Of a stretch of DNA of 42,036 bases, positions 8,650 to 15,746 are shown piece after piece. The stretch is from positions 1 through 42,036 of the forward strand of contig NZ_FNEK01000041.1 of assembly GCF_900099935.1 (NCBI RefSeq), read 5' to 3'. Below the pieces are notes generated by a model. It did not search any database, was not told the DNA's origin, and was given only the letters and a program-made list of their open reading frames with translations. The translations under genes and the position numbers were made by a program. This DNA is from Aliiruegeria lutimaris. Its GTDB lineage: Bacteria; Pseudomonadota; Alphaproteobacteria; Rhodobacterales; Rhodobacteraceae. Within the stretch, counting starts at the first letter, position 1; the number at the start of each line of letters is the position of its first letter.

Positions 8650-9529
8650 GCGGTTTCCTCCTCGAATGGTGCTGCCAGCGCGCCAGAATGGCCCTCCTCG
8701 CGGCGCGACCGGCAGAAATCGGTGTCCGAGCAGACGAACATCCGTCCGCCCTCGTCATCGACGATCACCTCGTCGAGATAGGAATTTCCTGCCCCGCACA
8801 GAGCGCAGTCATGGTCCGCTTTCGACGGCACAAAGGGATGGTCCTCGAAATCGAGGCTGACCACCTTCGTGTACGGCGGAACGGCATAGATGCGCTGCTC
8901 CCGCCCGGCGCCGAAAAGCTGGATCGCGCCCATCTCCATTTTCGGGTTGTCGAATTTCGGGATCGGCGACGGGTCCATAACGTAGCGGCCCTCCACTTTC
9001 ACCGGATAGGCATAGGAGGTCGCGATCTCGCCATGGCGCGCGATATCCTCGTAGAGCTTCACATGCATCAGCCCGTATTCCTCCAGCTCATGCATCTTGC
9101 GCGTCTCCGTCTCGCGCGGCTCCAGGAAGCGCAGCGGCTCCGGAATAGGCACCTGGTAGACGAGGATCTGCCCCTCGCCCAGCTCGGTCTCGGGAATGCG
9201 GTGGCGGGTCTGGATCACCGTCGCCTCCGAAGCGCGCTCCGTCGTCTTCACCGTGGCCGTCTTTTCGAAGAACTTGCGGATCGACACGGCGTTGGTCGTA
9301 TCATCCGCGCCCTGATCGATCACCTTGAAGCGATCCTCCGGAACGAGCACCGCGGCGGAGACCTGCACGCGCCCGTGCCCCAGCCATAGGGCATGGGCAT
9401 TTCGCGGCTGGCAAAGGGCACCTGGTAGCCGGGAATGGCCAGCCCCTTGAGCAAAGCCCTGCGGATCATCCGCTTCGTCTGCTCGTCCAGATACGCATAA
9501 TTGTAATCTTTTTGACGTTCACTCGTCAT
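8646..9529 (-). pseudogene. phnJ: C-P lyase radical-SAM subunit PhnJ, interrupted by a frameshift
   Basis: PhnJ cleaves the carbon-phosphorus bond. The N-terminal frame starts at ATG 9529 (MTSERQKDYNYAYLDEQ) and runs through GYQVPFASREMPMPYGWGTG. The rest (VQVSAAVLVPEDRFKVIDQG) continues in another frame down to the stop at 8646. Adding one base at about 9370/9371, where GGGCGCGTG stands for an expected GGGCGGCGTG, restores a normal 294-residue protein. The iron-sulfur cysteines (DCALCGAG and VCSDTDFC) are intact in the second frame. As written the reading frame is broken after about 52 residues. A true inactivating deletion and a sequencing error are both possible. Confidence 0.85.
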
Positions 9530-9573
9530 GAGTCTGCCCCAATTCGATGCGAATTTTGCGGGCGTAAGCGGTC

Positions 9574-9726
9574 AAGGAGGTTCCAATGGAATGGTTTTCC
9601 CAGATCACGGTCGGCGAGGTGATCCTGTCCTTTCTCACCTGCTGTCTGATCCACGAAGCCCTCGTGATCGTTCTGCCAGACGAGATTGCCGGCCCCGGCG
9701 GCTGGCTGATCGACACGCGCGACTGA
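9574..9726 (+). CDS. Candidate 46-residue hydrophobic small protein between phnI and phnJ
   Basis: On the strand opposite the phn operon, in the 235-base gap between phnI and phnJ, the ATG at 9586 is preceded by AAGGAGG (9574-9580) at 5-base spacing, one of the best ribosome sites in the window. The frame encodes 46 residues (MEWFSQITVGEVILSFL...) and ends in TGA at 9724-9726. The middle (VILSFLTCCLIHEALVIVLP) is hydrophobic and could span a membrane once. Function and family are unknown. The feature span includes the ribosome site. It could be fortuitous; conservation in relatives would decide. Confidence 0.45.
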   Translation, partial: KEVPMEWFSQITVGEVILSFLTCCLIHEALVIVLPDEIAGPGGWLIDTRD

Positions 9727-9764
9727 ACCGCAAACCTCTTTCCAGGCACCTGTAGACGAAGGCG

Positions 9765-10859
9765 TCATTCCGCCGCCTCCTGTTGGTCCTGCCGGGTAGC
9801 CTGTGCCTCCCGGCGCAGCCGCCGCACCAGTTCCAGCTCGGATTGGAAATCGACGTAATGGGGCAGCTTGATATGTTCCAGAAACCCCGTCGCCTGGATA
9901 TTGTCCGAATGCGCCAGCACGAATTCCTCGTCCTGCGCCGCCGCCCCGAGATCGTCCTCGCCCAGCTCGCGCCAGCGCAGCGCCCGGTCCACCAGCGCCA
10001 TCGAGATCGCCTTGCGCTCGGTCATGCCGAAGGTCAGCCCATAGCCACGGGTGAATTGCGGAGGTTCGGTTTTCGACCCCTTGAACTGGTTCACCGTCTC
10101 GCATTCGGTCAGCCGCAGCTCGCCGATCTCGATGGCAAAGCCCAGCTCGGGGATCTCCATTTCCACCGGCACCGTGCCGACGCGCAGCTCGCCCACGAAG
10201 GCGTGGTTGCGCGCGTAGCCCCGCTGGGTGGAATAGGCGAGGCCCAGCACGAACCCCTCGTCGCCCCGCGTCAGGTTCTGCAGGCGCAGCGCGCGGTTGG
10301 CCGGGAACTCCATCGGCTCGCGGGTCAGGTCCGGCGGCGTCGCGTCGCCCTGCGGCTCCTGCTCGATCATGCCGTCGCGGTTCAGGAACCCGGTGATATG
10401 CGGCACGGGGGCCGCCTGCGGTTCCCCGCTCTGCGCTTCCGGGATTTCTCCTTCGGCATCCAGCGCGAAATCGAGCAGGCGGTGAGTATAGTCGAAGGTC
10501 GGCCCGAGGAGCTGCCCGCCCGGCACATCCTTGAAAGTCGCGGAAATCCGTCGGTCACAGGCCATCTCGCCTGTTTCCACCGGCTTGCTCGCCCCGAGGC
10601 GCGGCAGCGTGGTGCGATAGGCGCGGACCAGGAAGATTGCCTCGATCAGGTCGCCGCGCGCCTGCTTGATCGCCAGCGCGGCAAGGTCGGGATCATAGAG
10701 CGAGCCCTCGGCCATCACCCGGTTCACGGCAAGGCTGAGCTGCTCGCGGATCTGCGCGACGGAAAGCTCAGCCACCCCCTTGTCGCCCCGCCGCTCTTCG
10801 GCAAGCCAGGCATGGGCGTTCTCGATGGCGCGCTCGCCTCCCTTGACGGCAACATACAT
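9765..10859 (-). CDS. phnI: C-P lyase subunit PhnI
   Basis: PhnI is the nucleosidase-like subunit that, with PhnG, PhnH and PhnL, attaches the phosphonate to ribose of ATP. The 364-residue protein begins MYVAVKGGERAIENAHAWL at 10859 and contains the family segments LGPTFDYTHRLLDFAL, RGYGLTFGMTERKAISMALVDRAL and LEHIKLPHYVDFQSEL. A longer reading frame to 11261 is only overlap with phnH. The start overlaps the phnH stop by one base (TGATG), indicating translational coupling. It is intact, unlike phnJ downstream, from which it is separated by an unusually long 235-base gap. Confidence 0.93.
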   Translation of the reverse strand: MYVAVKGGERAIENAHAWLAEERRGDKGVAELSVAQIREQLSLAVNRVMAEGSLYDPDLAALAIKQARGDLIEAIFLVRAYRTTLPRLGASKPVETGEMACDRRISATFKDVPGGQLLGPTFDYTHRLLDFALDAEGEIPEAQSGEPQAAPVPHITGFLNRDGMIEQEPQGDATPPDLTREPMEFPANRALRLQNLTRGDEGFVLGLAYSTQRGYARNHAFVGELRVGTVPVEMEIPELGFAIEIGELRLTECETVNQFKGSKTEPPQFTRGYGLTFGMTERKAISMALVDRALRWRELGEDDLGAAAQDEEFVLAHSDNIQATGFLEHIKLPHYVDFQSELELVRRLRREAQATRQDQQEAAE

Positions 10860-11431
10860 CAGGCAACCTCCCCGATTTTCGTACTGCGCGGGAGCGCGGC
10901 AAGGGTCGATCCCGCACAGAAGAAGAAGTCCAGGCCCAGCGGGAAGAGCCGGGAATTGCGCTTGAAAGCTTCCCGCTCGGGCAGCGGCAGGAAGGCTTCG
11001 CTGCGAATGCCCGGACCGGTGAGCCGCGCGCCGCTGGCCGACAATACGTCCATCTCGACGATCAGCGTGGCAGACCGATCCGGATAGGAGGGCTCGCCAA
11101 GCGCGAAACGCGCCAGCGGTTGCAGCGCTTCCCAGCGGCCAAGCGCGAAACGCGCCTCCTCGGCTGGCACCAGCGGCGCACCGGCATGAAAGGTCACCCA
11201 GTCCCGCACCGCGTCGCAATCGGTCGCGCCCGCAAGGTGCAGCGGCGTTTCGCCATCGCACAGCGTCAGCAGCAACGCGCCGGCAGCGGGTGAGAGCGGC
11301 GCAGGCGGACGCGCGCCCGTGACCTGATGCAGCGTGCCGGGCCGGGCCATCGCCTCCAGCGCGGCGCGAAACGCGCGCGCGGCCTGAACGGGCGCATCGG
11401 TAAAGTCGCCTTCGAGAGCTTCGGGTCTCAT
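10859..11431 (-). CDS. phnH: C-P lyase subunit PhnH
   Basis: The 190-residue PhnH is a structural subunit of the PhnGHIJ complex, with a PLP-transferase-like fold lacking the cofactor. Recognisable parts are the N-terminal FRAALEAMARPGTLHQV stretch, LLTLCDGETPLHLA, and the C-terminal RNSRLFPLGLDFFF segment. The ATG overlaps the phnG stop by four bases (ATGA) and the stop overlaps the phnI start by one base, so the three genes form a coupled block. Confidence 0.92.
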   Translation of the reverse strand: MRPEALEGDFTDAPVQAARAFRAALEAMARPGTLHQVTGARPPAPLSPAAGALLLTLCDGETPLHLAGATDCDAVRDWVTFHAGAPLVPAEEARFALGRWEALQPLARFALGEPSYPDRSATLIVEMDVLSASGARLTGPGIRSEAFLPLPEREAFKRNSRLFPLGLDFFFCAGSTLAALPRSTKIGEVA

Positions 11432-11877
11432 TGATCCTCTCCCCGCACCATGGTGAAGAACTCCGCCTTCGTCGCCGCCGCCTTGGCCGCGCGGGCAGTG
11501 TCGCGCGCGGCCTGTGCTTCCGCGAGCGGCGCCAGAACCGAGGCCCGGATCTCCCCGGCGCGGACCGTCTGCATCATCGCGTCCACCAGCGCGGCGTTGC
11601 GCGCCTTGGTCTTGTCGCGGCCCTGCACGTAGCCATGTCCGACCTCACCGCTCTCCAGCCGCAGCGAGCAGCGCGTCACCGTCATTTCGCCAAGGTTGAA
11701 AGGCTGGCCGGTGCCGCCAATCCGCCCGCGCACCATCACGCCGCCGATCTCCGGCGCGCGCAGATCATGCGCCTGAGGAAGTCGGTCCAGCGCACCCAGC
11801 CGATCTGCCAGATCCGCCGCCGACGCCCTGGCAAGCAGGCCCATCCAGATCTTTCTGTCTTCTGTCGCGTCATTCAT
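11428..11877 (-). CDS. phnG: C-P lyase subunit PhnG
   Basis: This is the first gene of the leftward operon. The roughly 149-residue protein pairs with PhnI in the core complex. Family segments are IGGVMVRGRIGGTGQPFNLGEMT and GHGYVQGRDKTKARNAALVDAMMQ, the latter with the conserved GRD-KA. The ATG at 11877 is preferred to a TTG at 11883. It diverges from phnF across a 103-base region containing a palindrome that is a good candidate PhnF operator. Confidence 0.92.
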   Translation of the reverse strand: MNDATEDRKIWMGLLARASAADLADRLGALDRLPQAHDLRAPEIGGVMVRGRIGGTGQPFNLGEMTVTRCSLRLESGEVGHGYVQGRDKTKARNAALVDAMMQTVRAGEIRASVLAPLAEAQAARDTARAAKAAATKAEFFTMVRGEDQ

Positions 11878-11889
11878 GGACAACTTGCC

Positions 11890-11923
11890 GATTTGTCGAG
11901 ATAACTATACAACTAGACAAATC
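11890..11923. promoter_or_regulatory. Candidate PhnF operator in the phnG-phnF divergent promoter
   Basis: The perfect inverted repeat GATTTGTC (11890-11897) and GACAAATC (11916-11923) is separated by 18 bases. Read on the minus strand the region also holds a direct repeat TTGTCTAG-TTGTATAG, the latter containing a TATAGT that could be a -10 box for phnG. GntR/HutC regulators such as PhnF usually bind short palindromes between their own gene and the genes they control, so placement and symmetry fit. Binding is inferred. Confidence 0.5.
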
Positions 11924-11980
11924 AATAGACATCCGTCCCGAGTCGCACAAGACCGGCAAGCATGAAGCTTTGGTGACAGC

Positions 11981-12697
11981 ATGGCCCGCACTCCCGTCTG
12001 GAAGACCATCGCCAGCGCGCTCGACGCCGAGATTGCCGCCGGCCATTATCGGCCCGGCGACCGCCTGCCCACCGAGGCAGCGCTCTCCGCGCGGTTTGAC
12101 GTCAATCGCCACACGGTGCGCCGGGCGCTGGCCGATCTGGTCGAGCGAGGCATGGTGCATACCCGCCGCGGCTCCGGCGCATTCGTCACCGCCCGCTCGA
12201 CCGATTACCCGCTGAGCCGCCGTCCCCGCTTTCATCGCTCCATCACCGATGCCGGGCGCGCGCCATCGCGCCGGGTTCTATCGCTGGAAAGCCGCGCGGC
12301 GGATGCGCGCGAGGCGGAGGCGCTACAGATCCCGACCGGCGCGCCGGTCCACATCTATGAGGCGCTCTCGTTCATTGACGATGTCCCCACCGCCATCAGC
12401 CGCTCGGTCTTTCCCGCCGGGCGCCTGCCCGGCCTGCTGGACCGGCTGGCCGAACAGCCCTCGATTACCCATGCGCTCGCGGGCGAAGGGGTGAGCGACT
12501 ACACCCGCGCCTCCACCCGGATCACCGCCAAGCTCGCCACGGCCACGCAGGCGCTGCTGCTGGCCATCCGCGAGGGCGACCCGATCCTGCGCTCCATCGC
12601 GATCAATGTCGCGCCGGACGGAACCCCGGTCGAATATGGCCATGCCTGGTTTGCCGGCGACCGCCTGACGTTGACGCTGCACGGGGACGACGCGTGA
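11981..12697 (+). CDS. phnF: Phosphonate-operon transcriptional regulator PhnF (GntR/HutC family)
   Basis: The 238-residue protein has an N-terminal GntR winged helix-turn-helix (about 8-72; YRPGDRLPTEAALSARFDVN then HTVRRALADLVERGMVHTRRGSGAFV) and a C-terminal UTRA effector domain (about 95-235; IYEALSFIDDVPTAISRSVFP, VEYGHAWFAGDRLTLTL). Family members repress phn genes and respond to a phosphonate or phosphorylated ligand. It diverges from phnG with the palindrome between them. The gene appears intact although several genes it would control are not. Confidence 0.9.
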   Translation: MARTPVWKTIASALDAEIAAGHYRPGDRLPTEAALSARFDVNRHTVRRALADLVERGMVHTRRGSGAFVTARSTDYPLSRRPRFHRSITDAGRAPSRRVLSLESRAADAREAEALQIPTGAPVHIYEALSFIDDVPTAISRSVFPAGRLPGLLDRLAEQPSITHALAGEGVSDYTRASTRITAKLATATQALLLAIREGDPILRSIAINVAPDGTPVEYGHAWFAGDRLTLTLHGDDA

Positions 12698-12832
12698 TCT
12701 GCGCGGCAGGGGCGGCAGAAATTTCCATCAATCGAGAATAGACCGGCAAAAAACGCTCAGGATGTCACACACGCGATACAGTGAGTTTGTATCCCGACCG
12801 GACAGATAACGGCAGATATTCTGAGTACATCC

Positions 12833-14014
12833 ATGCAAGCCGCTCTCCCCCCTGTGCGCTTCACGGGCGCGCAAATCCTACGCGACGGCGAACTTCAGCG
12901 CCGCTCACTGGCCGTTGCCAACGGCCGGATCACCAAGGGTCCCCTGCCCGAGGTGGACATGCGCGGCTACCTGCTGCTGCCGGGGATCATCGACCTGCAT
13001 GGCGATGCCTTCGAGCGCCATATCGTCCCTCGGCCGAACGCGCCCTTCGATCCGTCCATCGGCCTTTGCTCGGTCGATCGCGACGCCGCCGTCAACGGGG
13101 TGACCACCGCCTGGCTGGCCGTATCCTGGTCCTGGGAGGGAGGCTTCCGCGGGCCGGATTCCGCCGAGCGCATCCAGGATGCGCTGACCGCCTATCGCCC
13201 GCATATGGGCACGGACCTGCATGTGCAATTGCGCTGCGAAACCCACATGATCGACAGCGCGGACCGAATGCTCGCCGCAATCCGGCGCCATGGCGTGGAT
13301 TACGTGGTGTTCAACAACCACCTGCACGAGGCGTTGGAGCTTGCCCGGAGCAAGCCGGAGGAGGTCGCCCACTGGGCCAGCCGAGAGGGACGCACGCTGG
13401 AGCAGCACATGGCGCTGGTTCGGGAGATGCTGTCAAGCAGCAAGGAGGTGCCGCGCCACCTGTGCCGGCTGGCCGAAGCCTTCGACGTACTTGGCGTGCG
13501 CTATGGAAGCCATGACGACCCCGATGGGGAAACCCGCGAGACCTATTCGATGATCGGCGCTTCCATCGCCGAGTTCCCCACCACGCGCCGCGCCGCCGCC
13601 GCCGCCAAGGCGATGAACGACCCGGTGATCATGGGCGCGCCCAATGTCCTGCGCGGCGGCAGCCAGTCCGGCAATGTGCGCGCGACGGACCTGATCTCGC
13701 AGAAGCTCTGCGACGCGCTGGTCTCGGACTATTACTACCCGGCCCTCGCCGGGGCGGCCTGGACCCTGGTCGATCGGGGCATCTGCGATCTGCCCGGCGC
13801 CTGGGCGATGATTTCCTCCCGGCCCGCCGAGATCCTGCGCCTGTTTGACCGGGGCAGCCTGGACTTTGGCCGGCGCGCCGATCTTGTCGCCGTAAACGAG
13901 CAGACACGGGCCATCGAGATGACGATTTCGGGGGGCGTCCTGACCCATCTCAGCCACGGCGCTGCACGTCGCGTTGCCGCCGGTCCGCAGCATCTCGACA
14001 TGGCCGCAGAATAG
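12833..14014 (+). CDS. phnM: PhnM-type amidohydrolase, second paralogue
   Basis: The 393-residue protein is a second PhnM-like enzyme (alpha-D-ribose 1-methylphosphonate 5-triphosphate diphosphatase family). Signatures are IIDLHGDAFERHIVPRPNAPFD, a FETH-like CETHMIDS, YGSHDDPDGETR, and IMGAPNVLRGGSQSGNVRA. It differs from copy 1 at several active-site stretches: HGDAFERH instead of HTDNLERH, and VVFNNHLHEAL where copy 1 has the MDHTPGQ loop. It may have a shifted substrate range. It follows phnF by 135 bases on the same strand and could be cotranscribed. No damage is seen. Confidence 0.85.
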   Translation: MQAALPPVRFTGAQILRDGELQRRSLAVANGRITKGPLPEVDMRGYLLLPGIIDLHGDAFERHIVPRPNAPFDPSIGLCSVDRDAAVNGVTTAWLAVSWSWEGGFRGPDSAERIQDALTAYRPHMGTDLHVQLRCETHMIDSADRMLAAIRRHGVDYVVFNNHLHEALELARSKPEEVAHWASREGRTLEQHMALVREMLSSSKEVPRHLCRLAEAFDVLGVRYGSHDDPDGETRETYSMIGASIAEFPTTRRAAAAAKAMNDPVIMGAPNVLRGGSQSGNVRATDLISQKLCDALVSDYYYPALAGAAWTLVDRGICDLPGAWAMISSRPAEILRLFDRGSLDFGRRADLVAVNEQTRAIEMTISGGVLTHLSHGAARRVAAGPQHLDMAAE

Positions 14015-14182
14015 GTCCGCAAGCGCCTTCGGTGAGTCGTTCTTCGCGCTTTCCCGAAACCCCTTTCTTTGCTCGCCAACGCCCCAAAGGTCTCCCGCCG
14101 CCCTTGCGGCCCCGCGCGGCAACGCGATTGCGACCTTTTGCAGCCCTAATCCATTCCAGGTTTGCCGCCACGCAACCATGCG

Positions 14183-14216
14183 GAAGATAGCTAAAAATCT
14201 TCGCATCTGGTATAAT
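14183..14216 (+). promoter_or_regulatory. Extended -10 promoter with an adjacent inverted repeat, upstream of the first YGW-repeat gene
   Basis: TATAAT at 14211-14216 is preceded by TGG, a full extended -10 (TGnTATAAT). No good -35 is seen at 16-18 bases, as is acceptable with an extended -10. The inverted repeat GAAGAT (14183-14188)/ATCTTC (14197-14202), with an A-rich spacer, overlaps the -35 position and could be an operator. The transcript should start near 14223, about 35 bases before the first repeat codons. Confidence 0.6.
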
Positions 14217-14257
14217 AACAAGGCATGGGCGCGCGAAACCTGCGGGAGGAGTGAGAC

Positions 14258-14554
14258 GTAGCAGACGGGTGGCACTACGAATACGATTGGCAATATGGCT
14301 GACATTATGAACCAGGTTGGGCCTATGGCTGGGTTTATGACTACGGTTGGCTCTATGGCTGGACCTACGATTATGGTTGGCTCTACGACTATGGCTGGCT
14401 CTACGGATACTACTATGACTACGGCTGGACCTACGGGTATGGCTGGCTCTATGGCTGGTATGCCGGCTGGGGTTGGACCTATGGCTGGACCTGGAGCTAT
14501 GGCTGGGATTACGGCTGGTATCTTGGCTGGGGCTGGGATTACGGCTGGTATTGA
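14258..14554 (+). pseudogene. First YGW-repeat gene copy, lacking an ATG and carrying an internal TGA
   Basis: In one frame from 14258 to the TGA at 14552-14554 the sequence encodes about 98 residues of YGW/YDYGW units (for example WLYGWTYDYGW) closely like the second copy: WQYG-stop-HYEPGW here matches WQYGWHYDPGW there. GGAGGA (14245-14250) stands 7 bases before codon GTA (14258) followed by Ala-Asp, just where the second copy has ATG-Ala-Glu. Codon 15 (14300-14302) is TGA where the second copy has TGG. No usable in-frame start follows. Third-position changes (TAT/TAC, GGC/GGT) are silent in this frame only, so it evolved as coding sequence. Promoter, ribosome site and terminator remain. 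It is probably recently inactivated. Confidence 0.7.
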
Positions 14555-14600
14555 TCCCTCGACAGGCGGCGGAATATCCCGCCCCATGGACGCAGACAAC

Positions 14601-14631
14601 AAAGGCGCCACCTTCGGGTGGCGTCTTTCAT
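14601..14631 (+). terminator. Strong Rho-independent terminator after the first YGW-repeat copy
   Basis: A 12-bp stem (14601-14612 against 14617-14628, one G-T wobble) is closed by the stable TTCG tetraloop. The 3' arm ends in CTTT and is followed by CATTT. It lies 47 bases past the end of the first repeat copy, so each copy must have its own promoter. Confidence 0.85.
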
Positions 14632-14981
14632 TTCAAAGGGCAAGGAAACAGGGGTCCTCCGCGAGCCCCCGTGGCTGGGTCATGCGCGGATTTCTGTGCA
14701 TCCTCCTACGGAGCCCATCACAAAGTACGACACATTTTAGCGAGCCCGAGCGCTTCATCCTCAGGATCTCGGCAGAGTTTTTTTCAGCCCGAAATTGCAG
14801 CCCATTGGCAAATCTGGAAAAACGCTGACGGCCACCCGGCATCGGCCGGGCCGCTTCCAAGGCAACCCGCAATTAGACAGGCATTTGATCCAAATCGAAA
14901 ATTCATCCAGCTGGATGGCACTTGCGCTTCTCGCTAGCGTGACCGCGAGGTTTCCTGTCTACTTGGCTGAAGGGCAGCAAA
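14629..14981. other. Intergenic stretch between the two YGW-repeat copies
   Basis: This 353-base stretch has no gene. It must contain the promoter of the second copy because a strong terminator precedes it, but no good -35/-10 pair is visible. The ribosome site ahead of 14982 is weak (GAAGGGCAG, about 4 bases from ATG). It does not resemble the upstream region of the first copy. Confidence 0.4.
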
Positions 14982-15746
14982 ATGGCCGAGCTGCGTTACG
15001 AGTACACTTACGACTGGCAATATGGCTGGCATTACGATCCGGGCTGGGTCTACGCCTATAGCTGGCAATTCGGGTGGCATTACAGCTACGGCTGGATCCA
15101 TGACTTCGGCTGGCTCTATGGCTGGAATTACGGCTGGGCCTATGGGTATGGCTGGCAATATGGCGGCTATTACGGATGGTTTCTGGGCGACAGCTGGTTC
15201 TATGGCTGGAATTATGGGTGGGTCCAATCCCATGGCTGGCATTATAGCTGGTACCTGGGCTGGAGCTATGGCTGGGGCTGGAACAACGGCTGGCACTATG
15301 GCTGGACCTATGGCTATGGCTGGTTCTGGAATTATGGCTGGTCGTCGGGCAGCTGGAATGTCGGATGGCATAGCGGATATGGATGGTATGTCGGCTGGGA
15401 TTACGGCTGGTACGTCAACCATGGCTGGCATTTCGGCTGGAACCTTGGCTACTGGTGGTCGCATGGCTGGAACTATGGCTGGTATGTAGGCCACAGCTGG
15501 ATCCATGGCTGGCATCAGGGCTGGTATGCCGGCTATGGTTGGTCCCCCGGTTGGAACTATGGTTGGTACACCGGTTATGGATGGCTCCACGGCTATAGCT
15601 GGGATTACGGCTGGCATCTCGGCTGGGGTTGGGGCTACGGCGACGTATGGCAGTATGGCTGGCACTGGGGCTATGGATGGTCGTGGGGCTATGGATGGGA
15701 TTACGGCGGATACTGGGGGTGGGGCTGGACCATCAGCTACTACTGA
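14982..15746 (+). CDS. Trp/Tyr/Gly-rich YGW-repeat protein, undescribed
   Basis: The 254-residue protein consists almost wholly of 4- and 6-residue units ending in GW (NYGW, HYGW, YVGW, TYGYGW, YTGYGW). It has 55 Trp, 47 Tyr and 59 Gly, about 63 percent of all residues. There is no Cys or Lys, and the only Met is the initiator. Trp spacing is nearly always even: Trp 1-24 sit at even residue numbers (12-120), and after one shift at SSGSW all but one of the later Trp sit at odd numbers (125-249). This is what extended strands with an aromatic face and a Gly/polar face would show. No signal peptide or hydrophobic membrane segment is seen. Codon third positions vary freely (TAT/TAC; GGC/GGT/GGA/GGG) while residues hold, indicating selection on protein. 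Function is unknown; a solenoid or aromatic-stacked fibre or glycan binder is speculation. Confidence 0.8.
   Translation: MAELRYEYTYDWQYGWHYDPGWVYAYSWQFGWHYSYGWIHDFGWLYGWNYGWAYGYGWQYGGYYGWFLGDSWFYGWNYGWVQSHGWHYSWYLGWSYGWGWNNGWHYGWTYGYGWFWNYGWSSGSWNVGWHSGYGWYVGWDYGWYVNHGWHFGWNLGYWWSHGWNYGWYVGHSWIHGWHQGWYAGYGWSPGWNYGWYTGYGWLHGYSWDYGWHLGWGWGYGDVWQYGWHWGYGWSWGYGWDYGGYWGWGWTISYY

Noticed and set aside
14300-14302. TGA read as Trp through a changed genetic code
   Set aside because: Many intact genes in the window end in TGA, including glgA, glgX and the DUF1045 gene, so TGA is a normal stop here.
13433-14611. A 392-codon minus-strand frame over phnM2 and the first YGW copy
   Set aside because: It overlaps the well-supported phnM2 in antisense and is partly the same repeat shadow.
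14295-14828. A 177-codon plus-strand frame rich in MAG units across the first YGW copy
   Set aside because: It reads the same repeat one base out of phase. Base changes between units are silent in the YGW frame, not in this one, and it runs through a terminator hairpin into non-repeat sequence.
14982-15746. Low-complexity artefact or tandem-repeat DNA without coding role
   Set aside because: Units are not identical at the DNA level; codons differ at silent positions, the frame is open for 254 codons with an ATG, and Trp spacing rules are kept throughout.
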